Below the pieces are notes generated by a model, which ran no database searches, was not told where the DNA came from, and saw only the letters and a program-made list of their open reading frames with translations. Below, piece by piece: positions 27,214 to 35,378 of a stretch of 64,000 bases of DNA. Position numbers and translations under genes: made by a program. The stretch comes from Chryseobacterium sp. 7 (GTDB lineage: Bacteria; Bacteroidota; Bacteroidia; Flavobacteriales; Weeksellaceae): NCBI RefSeq assembly GCF_003663845.1, contig NZ_RCCA01000001.1:2666001-2730000 (forward strand), read 5' to 3'. Every line of letters starts with the position of its first letter. The stretch's first letter is position 1.

Positions 27214-27723
27214 TTAATGTTGGTTGATTTTTATTTGGCTTAAGATATCTTTAAGTTTATTTTTTGCCCGGTTCATTTTCACTCTGGCATTTACTTCTGA
27301 AATTCCCATCTGCGCTGCAATTTCTTTTCCTGAAAAATCTTCCAGATAGTAGAAAATAAAGGCTTTATCAATGGGATTGAGCAAATGAATAGCTTTATAC
27401 ATTTCCGTCAGGCGTTCTTCTTTACGGTAATCATAGTCTTCCTGAATAATGATTTGGTTAGAAAAATCTTCATGGGCAATAAAGCTTCTTCTTTTCTCAG
27501 ATTTCAGGAAAATAATGGCTGTGTTCAATGCTATTCTGTATAGCCATGTCGAAAATTCGCTTTCACCTCTGAAACCGGGAAATGCTTTCCAGAGCTGATA
27601 GGTGATCTCCTGAAAAAGATCATCACGGTCATCCTTTTCAGTCATGTACATTTTAGAAATCTTAAATAGGATTCCTTTATGCTGTTCAATTTGACTTATA
27701 AACTCTTGTTCTAATGAGGTCAT
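27214..27723 (-). CDS. ECF-type RNA polymerase sigma factor (paralogue 1)
   Basis: The 169-residue protein has sigma-70 region 2 (DLFQEITYQLWKAFPGFRGESEFSTWLYRIALNTAIIF, about 36-73) and region 4 (IDKAFIFYYLEDFSGKEIAAQMGISEVNARVKMNRAKNKL, about 117-156). It is near-identical in plan to 30927-31436: both begin with LE-EF-IE-HKG and share KISKMYM, STWLYR and ALNTA. It is translationally close to a membrane protein gene. Its targets are unknown; the M4 protease gene between the two pairs is a candidate. Confidence 0.93.
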   Translation of the reverse strand: MTSLEQEFISQIEQHKGILFKISKMYMTEKDDRDDLFQEITYQLWKAFPGFRGESEFSTWLYRIALNTAIIFLKSEKRRSFIAHEDFSNQIIIQEDYDYRKEERLTEMYKAIHLLNPIDKAFIFYYLEDFSGKEIAAQMGISEVNARVKMNRAKNKLKDILSQIKINQH

Positions 27724-27796
27724 GGGCTTTTACTCTATAGAGTTAGTTTTCGTTTAAAAAAATTGTTACAGTATTTTTACAAAAGAAATAAAAAAA

Positions 27797-27818
27797 CCCG
27801 ACAGAAATATCTGCCAGG
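27797..27818 (-). terminator. terminator after M4 protease
   Basis: On the minus strand CCTGGCAGA pairs with TCTGTCGGG (two G-T pairs), followed by seven T. Confidence 0.7.
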
Positions 27819-27990
27819 CCTCATTATGTGTTTTTTTATTTTACTATTTTCTCCAGGAGAATATGTATTCTAAATAATTTTTGTTAAATTTTATATTTAA
27901 TAAATTTTTAAAATATATTATTTCTCTTTCTATTTTTGGTTTCAACAGTTAGTAGAAAAAAAGTAAAAATGTTACATTCTTATTTTAATT

Positions 27991-29988
27991 TTATTCAACA
28001 ATTATTTTCTTAGTAGAAATAATAGTTCCGTTTGAATTAATTTTTAAAATATAAATTCCTTTTTGAGTTCCATTTAAATAAATTGTATTGGCTCCCTGAT
28101 TCAATTTCTGTGCAGATTTTACTAATTTTCCTGATGCATCAAATATTTCAACAGAAGCTTCACCCTTATTATTTTCGATAGTAAACACTCCGTCTTTAAC
28201 AGGATTTGGATATATTTTTAATTGCTTATCCTCTGTATGTACCGCTTCTGCCGTTGATAATACACCGTTTCCTATTCCTACAGCATACCAGGCATTTACA
28301 TTCTGCTGCTGTTCATTACTTGCTGCACCATACAGATCTGTAACGGCCTGCTTGGTTGCGTTATAAGCATCCAGATATGTTGTATTCGGTGTCATATAAT
28401 TCATCAGAGCTCTGTAGATAATCTTTTCTGCCTTCTCAATAGTAATACCTGAAACATTATAGGCATTTCCAATATCGTTCGTACCTGAACCGCCCTGTGA
28501 AAGAAGGTAGAACCAATAATTTCCTACCCCACTGTTGGTATGAACTCCTCCATGGTCATTCGTATCACTTGTATCTGCTGTATCTACCCAGTTTGTTCCC
28601 ATATAAGTATCAGGCTGGGGGTTGGAATTTACATTATTAGGATTAGACATATCTCTCATATAGGGACTTGGAGAAGGATCCAGGAAATTGGGTGTAGGAA
28701 TTCCTTCACCTATTGTCCAGTTAGGAGTAATTCCTGAATAAAATTCGATAGCTGTTCCTAACATATCTGCAATGGATTCATTGATAGCACCGGATTCTGC
28801 CTGATAGTTTAATCCTCCCAATCCGTTTCTTCCAATAATTAAGTGAGAATATTCATGCCCGGCAACATCTAAGCCTACCACGGGATTCATTAATGTCAAT
28901 AGCCCTCCAAAAATTTTCCCGTTACCATACAGCATACAAACTATACCTCCATATAAAGGGGTATCCAAAGCTGCTGCATTGGCGCCACCTGTAAAACCGC
29001 CAAAATCAAAATTATAGTAGTTATCTATTTTGGCACCATTTCCATCATAGCTATTTCTGTTATGTCTTGCTATATAATAATCATAAGCATTCTTCATCCC
29101 CCAATGTACCTCTACTGCAGGTTTTGTATTATCATCTGTATAGTTTGCAACAGGATTGAGATATTCTTCTACGTTAATAATTCCACCACTGATTGTATCT
29201 ACATCCAGATTGGTTCCATTCATAGTATGGATATTTCTGGCATTATCCTTCAAACGAAACTGCCCATTATAGGAATCAACAGTAATGGATTGGCTTCCTT
29301 TATAATATGTTGTACTTGTAGAAGGAGTATCTGTATCGTGAACTCTTGAGTTTTTCTTAACAATAGTTCCTGTTGCATTATCTATATAATAGGTAAATGC
29401 TTTTAATGGTTTAAAAGAAAGTGCCTCTACTTTGGATGTATAATACATCGCAGCTTTTCTCCCTTTATTTACTTTTGTAAGAACTTTTTCAATATCAGAA
29501 ATCTTGACCTTACCTTCCGAATGGAGATCAGTAATGATGATAGATTTGATTTTTTGTGGAGCCAATTGCTTTTGCCCCGCGGATAAATCAATATCAGTAA
29601 TAATTTCGCCATTTACATGGATTACCTTTCCAGCTTTATCATGAATCAAAATCATATCATCCATTACTTTAATATTTTTATAGTAATGCTCATAAACTGA
29701 ATGCCTGATTCCAAGTTCATCTTTACTTTCTTTAATAAGCTTATAGGAATGGTCTCCATTTGTACCTAACCATTCTCCCAAATGCCCTATCAAAAAATCC
29801 GGTGAAATATTCGACTTACTAAAGTCTGCATTAAAAATTCCCATTCCTGATGAAACAGAAATTACAGGTAGATTTTTAACTGAAATTTCTGTATTTTCTC
29901 TGTTTTGGGCTTTTGCCAAAGAAGCTGGTAAAATCGTAATAACTAAGGCCAAAGCAATGGCTCTAATAATAGTAGTGTTTTTTTTCAT
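27991..29988 (-). CDS. M4 (thermolysin/elastase-like) metalloprotease, type IX secreted
   Basis: The 665-residue preproprotein has a signal peptide (ALALVITILPASLAKAQ), an FTP/PepSY-type propeptide (to about residue 210), and the M4 catalytic domain with the zinc motif HEYSH (378-382), the third ligand E404 in GAINESIADML, and H483 in DHGGVHTNSG as the transition-state His. The C-terminal 75 residues (YPNPVKDG..., KGIYILKI) form a type A sorting domain for the type IX secretion system. The enzyme is exported and matured by loss of the pro- and sorting domains. It lies between two paralogous sigma-factor operons. Confidence 0.95.
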   Translation of the reverse strand: MKKNTTIIRAIALALVITILPASLAKAQNRENTEISVKNLPVISVSSGMGIFNADFSKSNISPDFLIGHLGEWLGTNGDHSYKLIKESKDELGIRHSVYEHYYKNIKVMDDMILIHDKAGKVIHVNGEIITDIDLSAGQKQLAPQKIKSIIITDLHSEGKVKISDIEKVLTKVNKGRKAAMYYTSKVEALSFKPLKAFTYYIDNATGTIVKKNSRVHDTDTPSTSTTYYKGSQSITVDSYNGQFRLKDNARNIHTMNGTNLDVDTISGGIINVEEYLNPVANYTDDNTKPAVEVHWGMKNAYDYYIARHNRNSYDGNGAKIDNYYNFDFGGFTGGANAAALDTPLYGGIVCMLYGNGKIFGGLLTLMNPVVGLDVAGHEYSHLIIGRNGLGGLNYQAESGAINESIADMLGTAIEFYSGITPNWTIGEGIPTPNFLDPSPSPYMRDMSNPNNVNSNPQPDTYMGTNWVDTADTSDTNDHGGVHTNSGVGNYWFYLLSQGGSGTNDIGNAYNVSGITIEKAEKIIYRALMNYMTPNTTYLDAYNATKQAVTDLYGAASNEQQQNVNAWYAVGIGNGVLSTAEAVHTEDKQLKIYPNPVKDGVFTIENNKGEASVEIFDASGKLVKSAQKLNQGANTIYLNGTQKGIYILKINSNGTIISTKKIIVE

Positions 29989-30099
29989 ATTTATTTCACA
30001 TTTTTCACAGTTAGTAGAATAAAATATGAAATGTTACAATTTCTTAATAAAAAAAAATAACAAAATATGATCAGGTTTTATATATTGGAAATTAAAATC

Positions 30100-30915
30100 C
30101 TAATTTAGTTTATTTAAAGCTCTCTGCAATGATCCGATATCCAGAAAATCAAGCTTTGCTCCTACAATAATGATGATCAGAAGAACCACTGTCAGAAATA
30201 AAATGATCACAAAATACATGGATACAAACCAGATCACTGTATTCAGTATATTTCCTTTAATGCCCATTTTATTCATGAAAAACTTCTGGGAGCGCTCAAA
30301 CCATGTTTTTTTCTTTTCTGTTCTAGGGCTTACTTCAAGTCCATTCAGTTCGTCTACAAGGCGTACCACATCATCAATATATCTTCCGTACATATAATAC
30401 ATCCAATACCTGATAATAAAAGCGATCAATAATAAGGTAATTAAAAGACTTATTCCGAAGATAGCCAGGTTATATTCCATATCAAAATGGAAATTAATTT
30501 TGATCAATGAAAGAAGAAATCCAAGAGGAATGTAGGAAATATAATATGAAATATAAATCTCTTTTGATATGAGCAACTGTGTTTTAAGGTTGAACAAATC
30601 ATAATTTGTATTAATACTGTTTTTCTGAAGCAGCTTGTAAAGTTTCAGAAACCGTGAATAAAAATAAACGATAATGGCAAGAGTCAGAATGCTGACAAAT
30701 GCTGATATAATTTTTATATTAGAATCCGTAGAAGCAAATGGGAAACCAGTGAATAGCATAGGCAGCGTTACAATCATCAGCCAAAACTCTGTCTGCATAT
30801 TCACCTTCAGCATTTGCAACGGAGAATGTATTTCCTTCTGTTTTTCCAGAGAAATTTCAGGGGATTCCTGTCCTGTATCTTTATTCCAAAGCTCTTTAAA
30901 GTTTTCTAACTCCAT
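30100..30915 (-). CDS. membrane protein, partner of ECF sigma factor (paralogue 2)
   Basis: The 271-residue protein is the longer paralogue of 26610-27200. It shares the lead MELENFKELWNKDTGQESPEISLEK and the motif YMYGRYIDDVVRLVDELNG. It then continues with a linker rich in charged residues (SPRTEKKKTWFERSQKF) and one more hydrophobic helix (TVIWFVSMYFVIILFLTVVLLIIIIVGA). The first part has about four membrane helices. It follows the sigma gene by 11 bp. The role is presumed to be regulation of that sigma factor; this is inferred from pairing only. Confidence 0.8.
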   Translation of the reverse strand: MELENFKELWNKDTGQESPEISLEKQKEIHSPLQMLKVNMQTEFWLMIVTLPMLFTGFPFASTDSNIKIISAFVSILTLAIIVYFYSRFLKLYKLLQKNSINTNYDLFNLKTQLLISKEIYISYYISYIPLGFLLSLIKINFHFDMEYNLAIFGISLLITLLLIAFIIRYWMYYMYGRYIDDVVRLVDELNGLEVSPRTEKKKTWFERSQKFFMNKMGIKGNILNTVIWFVSMYFVIILFLTVVLLIIIIVGAKLDFLDIGSLQRALNKLN

Positions 30916-30926
30916 AGTTTTATCAA

Positions 30927-31436
30927 TTAAATGGAACCTGTCTCCTGTCTGGTAATGATCTCTTTCAGTTTTTCTTTTGCCCTTTTAAGTTTTACCCGGG
31001 TATTCACTTCTGTAATTCCGAGCTGTACCGCTATTTCTTTACCCGAAAACCCTTCCAAAAAGAAAAATATAAGAGCTTTATCTATGGGGCTCAACTGATG
31101 AATGGCTTCATACATCCGCTTCATGTTCATATCATCCGTATCATTATAAGGTTCCTGTCTGGCGCTTAAACCATCCACATTCTGATTCTGTATAAAACTA
31201 CGTTTTTTTTCACTTCTCAGGAAAACTATTGCTGTGTTAAGAGCAGTTCTGTACAGCCATGTGGAGAAATCACTTCTCTTTTGAAAATCACCGTATGATT
31301 TCCAGGCCTGGTAAATGATCTCCTGATAGAGGTCATTCTGATCGTCCTTATTATCCATATACATTTTAGAGATCTTGAAAACAACACCCTTGTGCTTTTC
31401 AATTTTCTCTAAAAATTCTTTTTCCGGTGAAGACAT
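30927..31436 (-). CDS. ECF-type RNA polymerase sigma factor (paralogue 2)
   Basis: The 169-residue protein has region 2 in DLYQEIIYQAWKSYGDFQKRSDFSTWLYR and region 4 in IDKALIFFFLEGFSGKEIAVQLGITEVNTRVKLKRAKEKL. Its length equals that of its paralogue at 27214-27723. It heads a two-gene operon with the long membrane protein. The two sigma pairs look like a tandem duplication that was separated by, or grew around, the M4 protease gene. Promoter specificity unknown. Confidence 0.93.
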   Translation of the reverse strand: MSSPEKEFLEKIEKHKGVVFKISKMYMDNKDDQNDLYQEIIYQAWKSYGDFQKRSDFSTWLYRTALNTAIVFLRSEKKRSFIQNQNVDGLSARQEPYNDTDDMNMKRMYEAIHQLSPIDKALIFFFLEGFSGKEIAVQLGITEVNTRVKLKRAKEKLKEIITRQETGSI

Positions 31437-31519
31437 GATTTACACACTGATCCTTAGATGATATTCATAAAAAACATCATCTTATTATAACACAAACTCT
31501 AATTCCGCTATTAAGTTAA

Positions 31520-31559
31520 AAAAATCCTCAAAAAACAAAGCAGTTTAATGAGGATTTTT
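31520..31559 (-). terminator. terminator after GapN-like gene
   Basis: AAAAATCCTCA (31520-31530) and TGAGGATTTTT (31549-31559) make an 11-bp stem. Confidence 0.75.
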
Positions 31560-31587
31560 ATTTATGTTAAATTCAACAGTACAGGAA

Positions 31588-33216
31588 TCAGAAAATGTAA
31601 TCAGTGCTTAAAAAGTTAGAATCATGTTCTCTGACGATGGTATTGAGTAACTCTTTGTTAGATTCTGTTAGTTTTGCTGCTACCAGTGATCGAATTGAGA
31701 ATGAACGAAGTGCATCAAAAACAGAAAGCGTCCCTTCCGCACTGTCTTTTCTTCCGGTAAAAGGAAATACATCCGGACCACGCTGTGCCTGACAGTTGAT
31801 ATTAACCCGGCTCACAAGATTAACAAACGGATCAATCAACTTAGCAACTTCCCGTGGATCTTCACTGAAAATACTTACCTGCATCCCATGTGAAGCATTC
31901 ACCTGATAATCTATCGGCTCTTCTATATCTTCAAACGGAACTACAGGAATCACAGGACCAAACTGCTCTTCATGATACAATTTCATATCACTGTTTACCG
32001 GATAAACCACTGCCGGGAAGACAAAAGATTCGTCGGTATATCCTCCATCCTTATTTAAAACCGAAGCGCCTTTCTGTAAAGCATCGTCAATGCATTCTTT
32101 CAGATACGCAGGCTTATTAATTTCCGGAAGTGGGGTTACCTTCACATCTTTTTCCCATGGCAAGCCAGCTTTCAAAGCAGAAACCGCTTCACTCAGTTTC
32201 TTTGTAAATTCTTCGGCTATTTCTTTCTGAACAAATATAAGCTTCAAGGCCGTACAACGTTGTCCGTTGAAAGAAAGCGCCCCTAAAATACATTCGCTCA
32301 CCGCTACATCCAGATTGGCATTTTTAGTAACAATGGCAGCATTTTTAGCATCCAGGCTTAGAATAGCTCTTAAGCGGTTCACTTTCGGATGCAGTTTTTT
32401 CAATCCGTTAGCCACCTTACTTGATCCGATAAAGGCCAGTACATTCACTTTTCCGCTCTCCATAATCGGGGTGATAATCTCTGATCCTTTTCCGTATAAT
32501 GTATTCACTGTTCCTTTCGGGAAGGCTTCTTTAAAGGCATTTAGTAAAGGATAATGAGCCAGCACACCATGCTTTGGAAGTTTAAACAGAATGGTATTTC
32601 CCATAATCAAAGCTGGAATCAATGTTGTAAAGATTTCATTCAGAGGATAATTGAACGGCCCCATACTTAAAACCACTCCAAGCGGAGCTCTTCTGATCTG
32701 TGCAATGGTTCCTTCTGCCTGCTGAAAACGAGACGATTCCCTGTCTAAATCCTTCAGTGCATCAATAGTCTGGTTAATATAATCTACGGTACGATCAAAT
32801 TCTTTTGTAGAATCTGCCAATGTTTTTCCAATTTCCCACATCAGCAGCTTAATGATCAGATCTCTCTGCTGGATCATCAGGTACACGAATTTCTGCATAC
32901 ACTTAATACGTCCTTCTACAGACATGGTAGGCCATTCACCCAATCCGTTATCATAAGCTTTTACACAAGCTTCAAGAACTTCCATTGCTTCACTCGGGCC
33001 AATATTCGGGATGCTACCCAAAAGTTTTCTTTCCAATCCGTTTTCTGTAGGAATACATACAGGGGAATAAATTTCCGTGACATCTCCTTTCCACTCTACC
33101 AGTTCGCCATTCAGAAGATAAGTTCTCTGATGAATGACCGGAACTTTATACTCTTCCGGAATTTCGTTTTCTGCTTTAAAAATGTGATGGAATGATGCTG
33201 TATTTTCTGAACTCAT
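31588..33216 (-). CDS. gapN: NADP-dependent glyceraldehyde-3-phosphate dehydrogenase-like ALDH
   Basis: The ATG at 33214-33216 (MSSENTASFHHIFKAE) gives 542 residues; nine upstream residues are possible but unlikely. The ALDH fold is clear: MGPFNYPLNE for cofactor binding, AFIGSSKVANG and the catalytic Cys in SFNGQRCTALKL. The usual general-base motif ELGGK is here SLDAKN, with the acidic residue shifted. The length and flanks resemble the Bacteroidota non-phosphorylating GAPDH family, which oxidises glyceraldehyde 3-phosphate to 3-phosphoglycerate with NADPH. Another aldehyde substrate cannot be excluded. Confidence 0.82.
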   Translation of the reverse strand: MSSENTASFHHIFKAENEIPEEYKVPVIHQRTYLLNGELVEWKGDVTEIYSPVCIPTENGLERKLLGSIPNIGPSEAMEVLEACVKAYDNGLGEWPTMSVEGRIKCMQKFVYLMIQQRDLIIKLLMWEIGKTLADSTKEFDRTVDYINQTIDALKDLDRESSRFQQAEGTIAQIRRAPLGVVLSMGPFNYPLNEIFTTLIPALIMGNTILFKLPKHGVLAHYPLLNAFKEAFPKGTVNTLYGKGSEIITPIMESGKVNVLAFIGSSKVANGLKKLHPKVNRLRAILSLDAKNAAIVTKNANLDVAVSECILGALSFNGQRCTALKLIFVQKEIAEEFTKKLSEAVSALKAGLPWEKDVKVTPLPEINKPAYLKECIDDALQKGASVLNKDGGYTDESFVFPAVVYPVNSDMKLYHEEQFGPVIPVVPFEDIEEPIDYQVNASHGMQVSIFSEDPREVAKLIDPFVNLVSRVNINCQAQRGPDVFPFTGRKDSAEGTLSVFDALRSFSIRSLVAAKLTESNKELLNTIVREHDSNFLSTDYIF

Positions 33217-33436
33217 AAATCTTTCTGTTTTTTTATGTGACAAGTTTGAGATTATTTCAAAATTTAAATTATTTACCTTTCGTCAGAATGACACCTTTGA
33301 AACAACTATATTTTGTAATATAAAGGTAGAGGTAAAATGTTTTGAAAAAAACAATCTGACAATAGATTCGATCTATTTGAATTAAAATTAATCTCAGCTC
33401 CTAAAAAAAGAATAATTTAGCTTAAAAATAAATTTC

Positions 33437-34006
33437 ATGTTTTCAAAATTAGTTTGCGGCACACTGCTATTTTTCTCTGTGGTGGGCTTTGCTCAAAAAT
33501 CTAAAGCGACCAATACTGTTTTAATGGGCGGAAAAGAAGTTCATACCTACGCCAAATTACCGGCTCTGAATAAACCGGCTCCTAAATTTACCCTTACAGA
33601 TGTGAATATGAATGACCAGACACTGGATTCTTACAAAGGAAAATATGTTATTCTGAACATCTTTCCAAGTGTAGACACGGGTGTCTGCTCCGCCTCTGTA
33701 CATCATTTCAATGAAGATGCTGGGAATCTTCCTAACACAGTAGTGCTTTGTATTTCTAAGGATTTGCCGTTTGCCCAGAAAAGATTTTGTGGTGCTGAAG
33801 GAATCAAAAACGTGGTAATGCTTTCAGATTTCCGTTCAGATTTCGGATGGAATTACGGTGTGGAACTGGTAGATTCTGCAATGAAAGGACTTCTGAGCAG
33901 AGCGGTTGTAGTAATAGACCCTTCAGGAAAGATCATCTATGAAGAGCAGGTACCGGATATTTCTCAGGAACCGAATTATGAAGCAGCTATTGCCGCTGTG
34001 AAATAA
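33437..34006 (+). CDS. thiol peroxidase, exported
   Basis: The 189-residue protein begins with a signal peptide (LVCGTLLFFSVVGFAQ), then a full Tpx domain with the peroxidatic C84 in SVDTGVCSAS and resolving C118 in QKRFCGAEG. Apart from the signal it resembles the E. coli-type Tpx more than the cytoplasmic copy at 9817-10317 does. It probably detoxifies peroxides in the periplasm. It stands alone, with a repeat cluster behind it. Confidence 0.92.
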   Translation: MFSKLVCGTLLFFSVVGFAQKSKATNTVLMGGKEVHTYAKLPALNKPAPKFTLTDVNMNDQTLDSYKGKYVILNIFPSVDTGVCSASVHHFNEDAGNLPNTVVLCISKDLPFAQKRFCGAEGIKNVVMLSDFRSDFGWNYGVELVDSAMKGLLSRAVVVIDPSGKIIYEEQVPDISQEPNYEAAIAAVK

Positions 34007-34018
34007 TAAATCATATTA

Positions 34019-34133
34019 AACCATTAAGAAAAATTAAATGGTTAAGAATATTAAGATAAAACATAAGGCTTTTTAAAACATCTTCGATGTTTTTCCTTTA
34101 CTTACCTTAACAACTTCAATGTTCTTAATGGTT
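34019..34133. repeat. AACCATTAAGAA-bounded repeat, copy 1
   Basis: A 115-bp element with perfect 12-bp ends: AACCATTAAGAA at 34019 and TTCTTAATGGTT at 34122-34133. A second copy is at 59029-59156. Confidence 0.7.
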
Positions 34134-34143
34134 CAAAAAAAAT

Positions 34144-34328
34144 AAAAGAGGCTGTCTCAAAAGTGTCATTCTGAACACAGACTGAAAGTCTGCGAACAAA
34201 GTTCTGAAATGTAGTGAAGAATCTCATATGTTTGGTTATAAATGAGATTCTTCCTTCGTCAGAAATCGAAGATTCGACGCAGTCAATGACAAAAGCCAGA
34301 TTGTTTGACTTTTGAGACAGCCTCTTTT
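34144..34328. mobile_element. MITE-like element with 21-bp terminal inverted repeats
   Basis: The 185-bp element is bounded by perfect inverted repeats, left 34144-34164 and right 34308-34328, whose core is GAGGCTGTCTCAAAAG. There is no ORF. The inside holds TGTCATTCTGAAC and an inner inverted GAATCTCAT/ATGAGATTC pair. It may be a non-autonomous transposable element or an unusually long terminator; no transposase is in the window. Confidence 0.7.
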
Positions 34329-34343
34329 TTATTGATGTTGGAA

Positions 34344-34415
34344 AACGCTAAGGCGCAAATGATATTTAAAATAGACTGCTTTAAGGCGCTAGGATTTTAT
34401 CTCCGATAAAATTTC
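34344..34415. repeat. 72-bp dispersed intergenic repeat, copy 2
   Basis: It starts AAACGCTAAGGCGCAAATG and ends GGATTTTATCTCCGATAAAATTTC, with TTTAAGGCGC in the middle. Same length as copy 1. Confidence 0.75.
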
Positions 34416-34474
34416 ACGCTACCCTGTCATTGCGAACCGAAGGTGAAGCAATCTCAATAGAAAATGAACGTTGT

Positions 34475-34546
34475 AAAACGCAAAGACTCAAATTGACATT
34501 TAAAATATCAAGTTTTAAGAGGCAAGGATTTTATCTCCAATAAAAT
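34475..34546. repeat. 72-bp dispersed intergenic repeat, copy 3
   Basis: It starts AAAACGCAAAGACTCAAAT and ends AAGGATTTTATCTCCAATAAAATT. It overlaps the last codons and stop of the small minus-strand gene at 34531-34779. Confidence 0.75.
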
Positions 34547-34779
34547 TGATAATATTTCATTTTCATTAAGGAGAAGAAATCTACTGTATCAGCATCAAAA
34601 AGCTCTACATCGTTCTTTAAAAATCCGACATTCTTAATAGTATATTTTTTCGAGTCTAAAGCAATATATTCCTCATATTGAAACAATTTTCTGGTTTCCG
34701 TTATCCTTCCGATTTCATGCTGAATGTCCGATACCAAAACCAAGTCTTTTTTTTGATAGTGTGCGGTATATTTTTTCAA
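34531..34779 (-). CDS. small hypothetical protein
   Basis: The 82-residue reading MKKYTAHYQKKDLVLVSDIQ has no signal peptide or known motif. It is rich in Lys, Asp and Tyr (EYIALDSKKYTIKNVGFLKND), a beta-rich pattern. It lies 5 bp downstream of the plug-domain gene at 34785 on the same strand, which supports translation. Its last six codons and stop are supplied by a 72-bp repeat, so the 3' end may have been altered by repeat insertion. I do not recognise it. Confidence 0.5.
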   Translation of the reverse strand: MKKYTAHYQKKDLVLVSDIQHEIGRITETRKLFQYEEYIALDSKKYTIKNVGFLKNDVELFDADTVDFFSLMKMKYYQFYWR

Positions 34780-34784
34780 CGATT

Positions 34785-35351
34785 TTATTTTTTACTTTCA
34801 ATCAAAATCACTCCATATTTACCTCTATCACCATACAATTTAGCAGCACCCTCGCCTGAAAGTACTTTTACGCTTTTCACTTTATCTCCGTCTATTTTTT
34901 TCATTCTCTCTTCAGATATTTTTTTATTATCCAGAAAGATCAATGGTTGTGTTGACTCAATATCTTCCTTACTTGGCATCCCCAGCCACATGGTTTTATT
35001 TAAGGTTTTATTGATGACTTCTACTCCCTGGAACCCTTTTTTAAAATCTACTTTTTTTACTTCTCCATCTTTCAATTCCTGTGCTTTGGCAGTAGTTACC
35101 ACTCCGCTTGTTGCCAACAGTCCTAATGCAAATTTACTGGCTAATGAAAAATTTAAATTCCGCCCTAGCTGATGATCTGTAAATCTTCCACAAACCTTTT
35201 TATCAGCCTTAAAATTCATTAAAAGTTCTTCATCCGAATAGCTTGTAAAATCTGTTACAGTTTTAGAACAAACAGAACAGAATTTTCCTTTCTGATCGCT
35301 TGTCATTTTTTCCCAATTCTCATGACAAGGGTTGGGTATGGTTAGTTTCAT
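34785..35351 (-). CDS. membrane-tethered protein with CHENW-type Cys motif and TonB-plug-like C-terminus (paralogue 1)
   Basis: The 188-residue protein has three parts. Residues 1-60 carry a Cys/His set: PNPCHENWEKM, GKFCSVCSKTVTDF and KVCGRFTD, likely a small zinc-binding module. A hydrophobic helix follows (FALGLLATSGVVTTAKA, about 74-90). The rest ends in a plug-like fold, PLIFLDNKKI ... VKVLSGEGAAKLYGDRGKYGVILIES, as in TonB-dependent receptor plugs, but no barrel follows. Function unknown. It is a tandem duplicate of the gene at 35379-36092. Confidence 0.8.
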   Translation of the reverse strand: MKLTIPNPCHENWEKMTSDQKGKFCSVCSKTVTDFTSYSDEELLMNFKADKKVCGRFTDHQLGRNLNFSLASKFALGLLATSGVVTTAKAQELKDGEVKKVDFKKGFQGVEVINKTLNKTMWLGMPSKEDIESTQPLIFLDNKKISEERMKKIDGDKVKSVKVLSGEGAAKLYGDRGKYGVILIESKK

Positions 35352-35378
35352 AGTTATCTCTTTTATCCTCTAAGATAA

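Larger units (their letters stand above)
34007..34530. other. gene-free repeat cluster
   Basis: The 524-bp gap holds four repeat elements almost end to end: an AACCATTAAGAA-bounded element, a 185-bp MITE-like element, a 72-bp repeat and most of a second 72-bp repeat. A GTCATTGCGAACCGAAGGTGAAGCAATCTC motif (34426-34455) lies between the last two. Confidence 0.75.

Noticed and set aside
34144..34328. The 185-bp inverted repeat as a simple intrinsic terminator
   Set aside because: The arms are 143 bp apart, too far for a normal terminator loop, although each arm ends in a T or A run.
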